In this document: positions 9,007-16,994 of the stretch, in pieces
How positions within the stretch are numbered: position 1 is the first letter of the stretch
Layout: the number at the start of each line of letters is the position of its first letter
Assembly: GCA_947090765.1 (NCBI GenBank)
Contig: OX352322.1
Location: 4,075,501 to 4,139,500 of the forward strand
DNA from: Pseudomonas sp. MM223
Lineage (GTDB): Bacteria > Pseudomonadota > Gammaproteobacteria > Pseudomonadales > Pseudomonadaceae
Direction: 5' to 3'
DNA length: 64,000 nucleotides
Made by a program: the position numbers and the translations under genes
The notes under the pieces: generated by a model
The model's input: the letters and a program-made list of their open reading frames with translations, nothing else
Database searches by the model: none
Told to the model about the DNA's origin: nothing

Positions 9007-9998
9007 ACGGCATCTCCACTGAGGCCGAGTTTTTTCAGGCGGGCGCCAAAAGCGCTGTCGATGGCATCCAGCGCCTCGCGGCCCGGGCCTGCTTCGGCCA
9101 ACGGCAGCAGCGCCTGCAGAGCACGGCCGCGCCAGTGGCTGACCCAGCCGTCGATCAATGGGCGGTTATGGGCGTTTTCGGCGACGGCGGTCTTGACCAG
9201 CGCATCGACCCAGCGCTGGCTCTCGGCGAACCACAGGCGCATGAACTCGGTGAGCATGCCCAACTGCCCTGCCCCGGCAGCCACCAGTTGCGCATCGAAA
9301 TGTTCGAACAACAGCGGGTACAGCAGGCCGTCGCTGACCAGGTTCTGCGCCAGGCTCAGCTCAAACCAGTCACGCACCACCAGGCTGTCCTCCACATAGC
9401 GGCGCAGCCCTTGCCAGGCGGGCTCGTCCAGCCAGCGCTGTTTGGCCTCGGCCAGCAGTGCCAGGCCGTCGTCCTCCAGCAACAGGCCAATGCGCGACAG
9501 GTACTGGGCAATGGCCAGGCGGTCCATGGCGTGGAACATGTGCATCTGGGTGACGCTGGTGCCGAAGGCGTCAGCAGCAATACCGCTGTTGTTCATGTTG
9601 GCGCCCAGTTCGGCGTGGCGCAGCGGTAGCAACAGGCGCGCAATCAGGCCGCGGGATTCGGCGGGCAGGCTGGCCAGCAGCTCGCGCTTTTCGCAGAAGG
9701 CAAAGCTGTGCTCGGCGTTTTCCTGCATGCGCGCCCGGGCCTGCACGTAGGTGCCGTAGTAGTACTGGCGCGGGTCGCTGACGGCGTACCAGTCGGCCAT
9801 CTGCACGGCGGTGCGGCTGGGGTCGTTGAGCAGTTTCTCGGGCTGCCACAGCGGGCGGTAGTGGAAGTTGGTAGCGGCCTCGATGTCGAAGCTGGCTTCC
9901 TGGTAGCGGCTGGCCGGTTTGTCACCGAAACGGCGGCGCGTATGGCTGAAGGTCTGGCGAATCGGCTCGACCGTGGCCGTCTTGATCTCGATACTCAT
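9003..9998 (-). CDS. dmpL: Phenol hydroxylase oxygenase beta subunit (P1)
   Basis: 331 residues from the ATG at 9998 (MSIEIKTATVEPIRQTFSHT), matching the length of DmpL. AGGA precedes the start; longer readings of the frame are unsupported and run over dmpK. It is the beta subunit of the di-iron oxygenase: it has the ferritin-like helical fold but no metal site. It lies 55 bases after dmpK and overlaps dmpM by 4 bases. Confidence 0.94.
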   Translation of the reverse strand: MSIEIKTATVEPIRQTFSHTRRRFGDKPASRYQEASFDIEAATNFHYRPLWQPEKLLNDPSRTAVQMADWYAVSDPRQYYYGTYVQARARMQENAEHSFAFCEKRELLASLPAESRGLIARLLLPLRHAELGANMNNSGIAADAFGTSVTQMHMFHAMDRLAIAQYLSRIGLLLEDDGLALLAEAKQRWLDEPAWQGLRRYVEDSLVVRDWFELSLAQNLVSDGLLYPLLFEHFDAQLVAAGAGQLGMLTEFMRLWFAESQRWVDALVKTAVAENAHNRPLIDGWVSHWRGRALQALLPLAEAGPGREALDAIDSAFGARLKKLGLSGDAV

Positions 9999-10053
9999 GC
10001 AAGGCGTCCTGTACTTGTTGTTGTGGGGATGCAACGCGCCGGCAGGCGGCGCT

Positions 10054-10311
10054 TCAATCGTCCGTGTCGCGGCTTTCGCCATAGCGCCACTTCTGCATGT
10101 CGGCATCGACGGCGGCGGCCATCGCAGCGTCCATGTGGCGCACCCGGTTGCTGGCGCAGAAGCTGGCAAAAGCAGTACGCGGCAACACCAGTTCGACAAA
10201 CAGGTCTGGGTAACCGATGGCAAAGTCGAACTCGACGAAGGTTGCGTCCGGCTCGCTGCGCACGCGGACGTAGCGCGGCATCTGCTCAAAGGATGGGGTG
10301 GCTTGAGTCAT
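10054..10311 (-). CDS. dmpK: Phenol hydroxylase assembly component P0
   Basis: 85 residues, starting MTQATPSFEQMPRYVRV. In the dmp system this protein is not needed for catalysis itself but for loading iron into the apo-oxygenase. It is the first gene of the operon and starts about 25 bases downstream of the predicted transcription start of the sigma-54 promoter at 10347-10362. Confidence 0.92.
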   Translation of the reverse strand: MTQATPSFEQMPRYVRVRSEPDATFVEFDFAIGYPDLFVELVLPRTAFASFCASNRVRHMDAAMAAAVDADMQKWRYGESRDTDD

Positions 10312-10346
10312 GCTCTGGTGCTCCGGTTGGACGTGCCAAGGGATAG

Positions 10347-10362
10347 AGCAACGGCTGTGCCA
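10347..10362 (-). promoter_or_regulatory. Sigma-54 promoter of the phenol hydroxylase operon (Po type)
   Basis: Reading the minus strand, TGGCACAGCCGTTGCT matches the sigma-54 consensus (TGGCAC, 5 bases, TTGCW) with no mismatch, and has the required GG-N10-GC spacing. Transcription should start near 10336, just before dmpK. The AT-rich stretch behind it (about 10372-10430) could be the bendable DNA between promoter and activator sites, as in the CF600 Po promoter. Confidence 0.92.
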
Positions 10363-10471
10363 GGCGCTTGAAAATTGTTGAAAATCTGTTCAACACATTG
10401 TTTTTAAAAGACATTATTTAATACAAGGGTTGACCAACGGCAGCGCTGCGAGCACGTTGCAGCCTGCCCGT

Positions 10472-10518
10472 TTGATCATTTGCTCAATCGCGACGGAGCC
10501 GTTCGAGCAAATGGCAAA
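10472..10518. promoter_or_regulatory. Two upstream activator sites for DmpR
   Basis: Site 1 (10472-10487) is TTGATCATTTGCTCAA, an almost perfect palindrome close to known DmpR/XylR binding sites. Site 2 (10503-10518), TCGAGCAAATGGCAAA, shares 9 of 16 bases with it. The centres are 31 bases apart, about three helical turns, and lie roughly 143 and 174 bases upstream of the predicted dmpK transcription start. Two phased sites at this distance are what DmpR-type activators need. They may also serve autoregulation of the divergent dmpR. Confidence 0.8.
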
Positions 10519-10684
10519 CGTGACCGGTGATTGACTTTTACGCGGGTTTCAGGCGGTTTAGAAAAGAGAGCGACCCGGGCCTTGCCTGCAACACCGCGGT
10601 CGCCCCGGCGTGCCCAGTAACCCGCCTTGCCTGAGTGGGTGCACGCCGAATCCCCATACAACTACAAGCAAGGGGCGCACGCGA

Positions 10685-12361
10685 ATGATTACCCAGTACA
10701 GGGCGCCGGAACCTGCGCCGGCGCTGAAGGACCTGACCGAACGGGTACGGTTTCTTGGCACCGAAGGCAAGATCTGGCTGGACGAGCAGCGCATGCTGCT
10801 GGTGCAGGCCGCAACCATGGCCAGCATGCGCCGCGAGCTGATCGAAATGCTCGGTATAGAGCGGGCCAAGGGCTTTTTCCTACGCCTGGGCTACCAGTCG
10901 GGGCTGAAGGACGCCGAGCTTGCGCGCAAGCTGCGGCCCAACGGCAACCCGGTAGAAATGTTTTTCATCGGCCCACAACTGCACTCGCTCAAGGGCATGG
11001 TCAACGTGCGCCCGCTGCAGCTGGAAATCGACCTGGACAACGGCCACTTCTACGCCGATATCGAATGGCAGGGCTCCTTCGAAGTGGAAAACTGCCAGTC
11101 CGAAGCCCTGCATTCAGACCAGCCGGTGTGCTGGATGCTGCTCGGCTACGCGATCAGCTACAGCTCGTTCTTCCTTGGCCGCCAGGTGCTGTACAAGGAG
11201 GTCAGCTGCCGCGGCTGCGGCGGCAGCGAGTGCCGCATCATCGGCAAGCCGGTAGAGCAATGGGACGACGCCGATACCTTCCTGCGCTACTTCCAGAGCG
11301 ACCCGGTGATCGACGAGCTGCAATCGTTGCAGGTTCAGGTGGCCAACCTTCGCCAGCGCCTGCAGTATGAGTCTGGGCAGTTTTACGGCATCGGTCAGTC
11401 GGCGGTATACCGGCGTTGCTGCGCCCTCACCGACAAGGTCGCCACGGGCAAGGCCTCGGTGCTGTTGCTGGGCGAAACCGGGGTGGGCAAGGAAGTGATC
11501 GCCCGCAGCCTGCACCTGCGCAGCGAGCGCGCCGGCGCGGCATTTGTGGCGCTGAACTGCGCGACCATCCCGCCAGACCTGATCGAAGCCGAGCTGTTCG
11601 GTGTCGAAAAAGGCGCCTACACCGGCGCCCAGCAGGCGCGCATGGGCCGCTTCGAACGGGCCAACGGCGGCACGTTGTTCCTTGACGAGATCATCGAGCT
11701 TACCCCGCGTGCCCAAGCCAGCCTGTTGCGCGTGCTGCAGGAAGGCGAACTGGAGCGGGTGGGTGACAGCCGCACGCGCCCCGTGGATGTGCGGGTGATT
11801 GCCGCCACCCACGAAAACCTTGAACAGGCCGTCAAGGACGGGCGTTTCCGGGCCGACCTGTTCTATCGCCTTAATGTGTTCCCGGTGCACATCCCGGCAC
11901 TGCGCGAGCGCCGCGAAGACATCCCGTTGCTGATCGAGCATTTCCTCGGCCGCCTGCACCACAGCTACGGCAAGAAGACCCGTGGCCTTAGCGACCGGGC
12001 GATGCAGGTGTGCCTGCAGTACGACTGGCCGGGCAACATCCGCGAGCTGGAAAACCTCATGGAGCGCGGGGTGATCATCACCGACGAAAACCAGAGCATC
12101 GGCCTGGACGCGCTGTTTCCGCATGCGCCGCCGGCCACCGACAGCATTGGCCTGGGCAGCGATGGCCGGCTGGTGGCCGCCAGCGACCAGGCCTCGCCCG
12201 GCTGGGTGGCGCAGATTCTCGACAGCGGCACTGGCATGGATGCCGTTGAAGAAGCGCTGATGCAGGAGGCCATGCAGCGCTGTGGGCAAAATGTCTCTGA
12301 AGCCGCACGCCTGCTCGGCATGACCCGCCCTGCCCTGGCCTACCGGCTGAAGAAGGGGTGA
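10685..12361 (+). CDS. dmpR: Phenol-sensing sigma-54 activator, DmpR/XylR family
   Basis: 558 residues from the ATG at 10685. The N-terminal XylR_N and V4R sensor region (about 15-205) includes the Cys cluster CRGCGGSEC (175-183) that binds zinc beside the phenol pocket in this family. A short linker leads to the AAA+ domain with Walker A GETGVGKE (263-270), GAYTGA (310-315) and Walker B LFLDEI (331-336). A Fis-type helix-turn-helix ends the protein ([20 protein letters not shown]). It should bind phenols directly and then drive sigma-54 RNA polymerase at the promoter at 10347. The usual GAFTGA loop reads GAYTGA here, a conservative change. It is transcribed divergently from dmpK. Confidence 0.94.
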   Translation: MITQYRAPEPAPALKDLTERVRFLGTEGKIWLDEQRMLLVQAATMASMRRELIEMLGIERAKGFFLRLGYQSGLKDAELARKLRPNGNPVEMFFIGPQLHSLKGMVNVRPLQLEIDLDNGHFYADIEWQGSFEVENCQSEALHSDQPVCWMLLGYAISYSSFFLGRQVLYKEVSCRGCGGSECRIIGKPVEQWDDADTFLRYFQSDPVIDELQSLQVQVANLRQRLQYESGQFYGIGQSAVYRRCCALTDKVATGKASVLLLGETGVGKEVIARSLHLRSERAGAAFVALNCATIPPDLIEAELFGVEKGAYTGAQQARMGRFERANGGTLFLDEIIELTPRAQASLLRVLQEGELERVGDSRTRPVDVRVIAATHENLEQAVKDGRFRADLFYRLNVFPVHIPALRERREDIPLLIEHFLGRLHHSYGKKTRGLSDRAMQVCLQYDWPGNIRELENLMERGVIITDENQSIGLDALFPHAPPATDSIGLGSDGRLVAASDQASPGWVAQILDSGTGMDAVEEALMQEAMQRCGQNVSEAARLLGMTRPALAYRLKKG

Positions 12362-12432
12362 ACTTACCGGCGCCTTTTTTTGCAATGGCCCTGCGGGAGC
12401 GGTTGTCTGGCGCCATAGCGCGAGGCGCCCCC

Positions 12433-12525
12433 TGTAGGAGCAGCCTTGTGCTGCGAAGAGGCCAGTTTGGCAAAAGAAGGGCTTCGGCAATTATGGCCTC
12501 TTCGCAGCACAAGGCTGCTCCTACA
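12433..12525. repeat. Paired inverted REP element, family A
   Basis: Two perfect 32-base arms (12433-12464 and 12494-12525) with the core GTAGGAGCAGCCTTGTGCTG. It lies between the convergent ends of dmpR and the small T6SS partner gene. A degenerate single copy follows at about 12560-12600 (GTGGGAGCGGTTTTAGCCGC). Related pairs occur near 23913, 39716, 43890 and 60965. Apart from these repeats, nothing else is seen in 12362-12630. Confidence 0.9.
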
Positions 12526-12630
12526 AATACTGCACATGGCTTGCCATCAATGCGGTCGAAGTGGGAGCGGTTTTAGCCGCGAACACCGGCAAAGCCGGTG
12601 CCATCCACTGCCTTGCCTGCTTTGTGGAGC

Positions 12631-13449
12631 TCATTGGGCTTCTCTTTCAGAGGGTGCAGTACGGGATTCACGGTCAATGTCCGCTGGCCATTGAACCTTG
12701 GGTGCAAGGCAATGCATGTGGCTCAGGCCATCGTCATCGTTCCAGTCGCGGGGTGGGTGCACGAACTTGGGCAGGGCTTCAGGGCCTTGCTGCATGAACA
12801 GCCGGGCGATAGTCCAGTACGATTCTCCCTTATACAGGTTGGAGGCGAATTCCACGCGATCGATGACTTCGTTGGTTTCCGGGTTGCGGACAGAAAGCTT
12901 GACGTTTTCGATAACGCCGCCGTGGCCGGGAGCATAGATCCGGTGGACCTCGGCGGTCACGTCGTCCCAATTGTAGGCGACAGGTTTTACACCCCAGTGC
13001 TTACGGCTGAAAAAGTAAATGTAGTGGTATCGGTATTGATAGAAATAGATTTTGCGCCGCAGACGATTGAAGCGGATTGGTTCGTCTCTCGGTAGCACTA
13101 AATCCAACTTGGCAAATGGAACAATAGCCCAAAGCGAAACAATAGGAATCAGAAACCCAAGGACATTCATGAACCAATCATGAGACCAACCATCAATCAG
13201 TAAACCCCAATATATCCACACCATCCAACCAATCTGAAATATCAGCATCGGAATGCTAATCAACGCCATAACACCACGCAAAATTACACTAGACCGAGGC
13301 AGCTCTAGATATACATCATTAATATGGTTTGGTGACGGCCTTATACCCTCTATACCAGAACGGGGTGCCGGCATTTCGTCAACGTGCGGAAGGTCGTAGC
13401 TCCAGCCTAACGCTCGTTCCCAGAACGCTTTCGGTTGACGCTCAATCAT
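12631..13449 (-). CDS. Membrane protein of unknown function, DUF6708-like, probable T6SS effector partner/immunity
   Basis: 272 residues from the ATG at 13449 (MIERQPKAFWERALGW), which overlaps the end of the upstream effector gene by 8 bases and follows GGGGG. Two hydrophobic segments lie at about residues 58-80 and 90-110 (VILRGVMALISIPMLIFQIG; VLGFLIPIVSLWAIVPF). A soluble domain follows, with a basic aromatic stretch (RRKIYFYQYRYHYIYFF). I recall such proteins (DUF6708) directly downstream of BTH_I2691-type T6SS effectors, but could not search to confirm. Tight coupling to the effector makes an immunity or accessory role the best guess. The 5' half of the gene is clearly poorer in GC than its surroundings. 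Confidence 0.6.
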   Translation of the reverse strand: MIERQPKAFWERALGWSYDLPHVDEMPAPRSGIEGIRPSPNHINDVYLELPRSSVILRGVMALISIPMLIFQIGWMVWIYWGLLIDGWSHDWFMNVLGFLIPIVSLWAIVPFAKLDLVLPRDEPIRFNRLRRKIYFYQYRYHYIYFFSRKHWGVKPVAYNWDDVTAEVHRIYAPGHGGVIENVKLSVRNPETNEVIDRVEFASNLYKGESYWTIARLFMQQGPEALPKFVHPPRDWNDDDGLSHMHCLAPKVQWPADIDRESRTAPSEREAQ

Positions 13450-16400
13450 TTTGCCCCCGACCACACACCTCGACATAGGCACTGTCAATATTTCGATCTG
13501 GCCAATACATCAGCAGCAATGTAGCTGCAACTATGGAGTTACTCCCTATGGTTGGCATAAGCTCTACAACTCCGGACATCTCCAGACTAACTATCTCACC
13601 CTCACTGACGCCAGCGACATGTTTTCTTTTGTCAAAACTAAAACCGCGTTTATAGTCGGGCAGCCGCGGCGCTGCGAACCCTGAAAAATTTGCAGATTTG
13701 GTAATAGGGTCCGCAGATGAAGCATTATACTCGTCAGCAAGAATGAGCTCCCCGCCGGTAAACTCCGGAAACTCCCCATCTCCATGGCGATGGACTATCA
13801 AGCTCCAACGATAAGCTGAGATCTCCTCTCCATATCTCGGTAAAATTATTTGAAACTTCAGTTTTTGCTCTCTTTCCAGCCCGACCAGCCCTCCTATCCG
13901 TGGTATTGTAGGATCGGTTATGAGACTTGATTCAAAATGCAACACAGCCGTTACACCTAACGTGGCTGCATTGAGCTCTGCAAACGCGACATCTGCATAT
14001 TCAGGAGTATTCCAATGAACCCTTGGCACCTCATCTGCCTTTCCAAAGCAGCATCGCCTTACCCAACGTTCTAACGGGGAAGATTCGTTTTTTTCAGCAT
14101 GCTTGCTCAACGCGTATGCTGCTAGCATTAACACCACAGCCAGACCTAAAGGCCCAAACAAAGACGATTTAAAAATTGCCAGCGCAAAGGCTGCAGACCC
14201 AGAGCCATAAAGCGCTGCCGCCAGTCTATGCTGCGTTTTCGCCACACTATCTCCGCCAGCCTTAGCCCGTTGACTGGCAGCGACTGCCTGAACGATGTCG
14301 AAGACACCAGCAACCGAGCTTATAAAGGCACCCACTTTTATGAAGACTTCTCCAGTAACTGCAAAGCCTCTAGCCCAAGGTAAGTTTACATGAGTAACGC
14401 CAGACCTCAGGATTAGTCCAATCACCTCGATTTGCCCCCCAAGCACTCCCAGCGTTGAGCCTTGCAACGCTAACTGTACTTCATGAGCCTTCGGCCCAAT
14501 CTCCGCTTCCGCCTTTTGCTGATTCTTGGTCAAGCTGTCATGCTGCAAGTACAACCCACCTATCGCCAGCAGCAACTCCCAACTGCCTGCTACTCCACGC
14601 AAGCCGCTAAAGCCAGTCCGCACCAACTGCGCCGCTTGCTGCGAAGTAATACGCATCCCCTGCAACACCTTGCGCGCATTCGCCTCCAGCGTCCCCGCCG
14701 CTACCGAGATATCCACCAACGTCCGCTGCGCCAAGCTGCTCGCCTGGGTCACCTTCAAGTTGGCTTCTTCAACCAACCGGCCACGCACTTCTTCAGCGGT
14801 GCCCTCGACCCACACCGTCACGCTGATCATGGTGTGGGTGAACCGCGGGTCGAGCACGGCCAGGCTCATCAGCCCGTGCTGGATGATCGGCCGTACCTTG
14901 TTCCAGGCCTTGGTGGAATGGATGTCAAAGTCATCGATGTTGCGAGGCATCCGGTCCCGCGCTTCGGCAATCGAGGCATTGGCCTTGTGCTGCAACTCGC
15001 GCAAGTGAGCACTCTGCAAGGCGTAGTACTCGCCCAGCTTCATCTTCACTTCCAGTTCGATCAGATGGACGCCGTTGTAGAGAAACTGCGTCGCGCTGTT
15101 CAGGTGCCGCACGGCAGTCTGAATGCCAGCGGGCAAATTGGGCGACAACCGTTGGCTGGCGGCGTTGATCGCGCCCTGGGTTTCGGCAATGGCTTGCTTG
15201 AGCGTGTTGCGCATGCGCAAGTCGGCGTCGTCGCTGGCGATGATCTTGCTCAGCATGCCGTAGAGCTTGTCGCTGTCGTTCCAGTTGATAACGTCGGTGG
15301 CGGAAAAGCTGGGCAGCAGCCCGGCCAACAACACACGGTCGCGCATCAACAACGCGCGATAGGGAGGGCTGTCAGGATCCTGTAGCCATTTTAACCAGAG
15401 CGTTTCGCTGGTGCCGGCTACGGGAGGCGCACCCGGCACCACGGCCTCAGTGATGCCACCACCCAGGCACAGCGCCATGGTCTTGGCATACGCCACGCCA
15501 GACTCACGGTGATCACCGTCGTAATCGTACTGCTCGGCCACCTTGTACATGGGCGTGTCGAACAGCGCGGCGTAAGCACGGGCATCCTTGTCGATGTAGC
15601 GCTGAAACTCGGCTTCCTGCTGGTCATACTCGGCCTGGAACGCCGCCCGTTGTGGTTCGTGGTAGCGCTGTTCGAGTTTATCGTCGCTGTCCTTCATCGC
15701 TTGCTCGACCAGACGCGGCCGCTCTAGCGTCGGATCAATCGGTACAAACGGCCCTCTACCCGCCATCGCCTCCAGCGACGGCACTTTCTGCGCCGCCCAC
15801 TCCCGGTGCGTGGCGCGGATGACCTGGAGGATCTGCGAGGTCTGCAACTGGTAGGCGCGCATGGGGTCTTCACGCCAGACCTGGCGCTTCACCACCCAGT
15901 TCAGCCGCTGGTGATTGAACTCCTGAACCAAACCCACGGTGTCGTCGAGCACCACCGCCAGCACGCCGTTTTCCAACTTGTGCCGGTTCATTGCGTTGAC
16001 CAGGTACCCCTTCAAGGCAAACCTGCGCAGCTTGCGGGTGTGAAAGCCATGTGCACTGTCGAACGGCGAGCACCCATGCTGCGTGTACTCGAACACCTCT
16101 TTGTCGACCTGCAGGTTATCGGGCGTCATGGCGATGCCCTGTAATTCAGGGTTGTTACGCGCCTGGGTCAGGTCCACGCCCTGGAAGCGATGCGCAGGTG
16201 CCTGGCCCTTCTTGTAGGCATTCAACACACTCACCGGCCATGAGTCGCTGGAGAAGGCCAACCAGGCACTGCCATACTGATCGGTATCGATGTTCAGGAA
16301 GCACGAGGGAATATCGTGGTTTTCATTCACGCACTTTTCGGGCAACGATGCGGGTGGACCGTCTGACGGCTCGTAGGGGTTGAAGCGGCGCAGGTGACCC

Positions 16401-16660
16401 TGCTCGCTGACTTCATAGGCATGCCAGACCTGCTGGTCCAGCAGCACATACAGATACCCCATGCGCAAGGTGCGCACGCCCAGCTTGGCCGAGATATGCA
16501 GGCTACCGGCCACGGTGCTGAGGCACTGCGGGCGTGTGTCCGGCACCAGGGCGCGGCGCAGCGGCAGGATCGGCAGGCCCTGGCGTTCGCAGGCCATGCA
16601 CTGGTCGTGCGGCAGCGCAGCTTCAGCAAGCGCAATGGCGATAGTTTGGCTGATTGACAA
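13442..16660 (-). CDS. Probable type VI secretion effector, VasX N-terminal / BTH_I2691-like, with membrane segments
   Basis: 1072 residues. The N-terminal part (CMACERQGLPILPLRRALVP, then RTLRMGYLYVLLD and WHAYEV) resembles the N-terminal region of toxin VasX and BTH_I2691-type T6SS effectors. The C-terminal half holds long helical regions and several hydrophobic segments (for example GFAVTGEVFIKVGAFISSVA and SLFGPLGLAVVLMLAAYALS), as in pore-forming effectors that damage target membranes. The start is probably the TTG at 16660, with GAGG 8 bases before it; the next in-frame ATG is at residue 22. The 3' third (about 13440-14500) is AT-rich, a sign of transfer or module exchange. No VgrG, PAAR or adaptor gene is next to it, so it would be an orphan effector. 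Confidence 0.7.
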   Translation of the reverse strand: MSISQTIAIALAEAALPHDQCMACERQGLPILPLRRALVPDTRPQCLSTVAGSLHISAKLGVRTLRMGYLYVLLDQQVWHAYEVSEQGHLRRFNPYEPSDGPPASLPEKCVNENHDIPSCFLNIDTDQYGSAWLAFSSDSWPVSVLNAYKKGQAPAHRFQGVDLTQARNNPELQGIAMTPDNLQVDKEVFEYTQHGCSPFDSAHGFHTRKLRRFALKGYLVNAMNRHKLENGVLAVVLDDTVGLVQEFNHQRLNWVVKRQVWREDPMRAYQLQTSQILQVIRATHREWAAQKVPSLEAMAGRGPFVPIDPTLERPRLVEQAMKDSDDKLEQRYHEPQRAAFQAEYDQQEAEFQRYIDKDARAYAALFDTPMYKVAEQYDYDGDHRESGVAYAKTMALCLGGGITEAVVPGAPPVAGTSETLWLKWLQDPDSPPYRALLMRDRVLLAGLLPSFSATDVINWNDSDKLYGMLSKIIASDDADLRMRNTLKQAIAETQGAINAASQRLSPNLPAGIQTAVRHLNSATQFLYNGVHLIELEVKMKLGEYYALQSAHLRELQHKANASIAEARDRMPRNIDDFDIHSTKAWNKVRPIIQHGLMSLAVLDPRFTHTMISVTVWVEGTAEEVRGRLVEEANLKVTQASSLAQRTLVDISVAAGTLEANARKVLQGMRITSQQAAQLVRTGFSGLRGVAGSWELLLAIGGLYLQHDSLTKNQQKAEAEIGPKAHEVQLALQGSTLGVLGGQIEVIGLILRSGVTHVNLPWARGFAVTGEVFIKVGAFISSVAGVFDIVQAVAASQRAKAGGDSVAKTQHRLAAALYGSGSAAFALAIFKSSLFGPLGLAVVLMLAAYALSKHAEKNESSPLERWVRRCCFGKADEVPRVHWNTPEYADVAFAELNAATLGVTAVLHFESSLITDPTIPRIGGLVGLEREQKLKFQIILPRYGEEISAYRWSLIVHRHGDGEFPEFTGGELILADEYNASSADPITKSANFSGFAAPRLPDYKRGFSFDKRKHVAGVSEGEIVSLEMSGVVELMPTIGSNSIVAATLLLMYWPDRNIDSAYVEVCGRGQND

Positions 16661-16994
16661 AAGAGACCTCGCATTGGAAGGGACCGTGAAGTTCCCTGAA
16701 CACTAACGAGGAATCGCTTGCCGGAGGTTCATGGGGCGTCCTAAAACCTTGTAGGAAACGTCTGTGAATGAGCCTTAGGGTGAGGACCAGTACAGCGTTG
16801 TGGATGGCACCGGTGTTCGCGGCTAAAGTGCTCCTACAGGGGGCGCACAACCTTTCAGGTTTTGTGCAGCACAGTTGCTCACTCTGCGCGCCCGACTATC
16901 GCGCAGCAGCCACTCGGATTGGCGCCATCGGCCGCCCTGCACTAGCGTTGTGCTACCAGCCAGCCCCAACGTTCATGCGGAGCCTTCACCCATC
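16661..16994. other. Gene-free stretch between effector and adenylation gene
   Basis: 334 bases with no convincing reading frame. A degenerate REP-like segment lies at about 16808-16845 (GTTCGCGGCTAAAGTGCTCC). The divergent promoters of the effector gene and of the adenylation gene should lie here, but none matches a consensus well enough to mark. Confidence 0.5.

Noticed and set aside
9999..10289. N-terminal extension of dmpL to 10289
   Set aside because: It would run through dmpK and adds no family similarity; the ATG at 9998 gives the known DmpL length and has a ribosome site.
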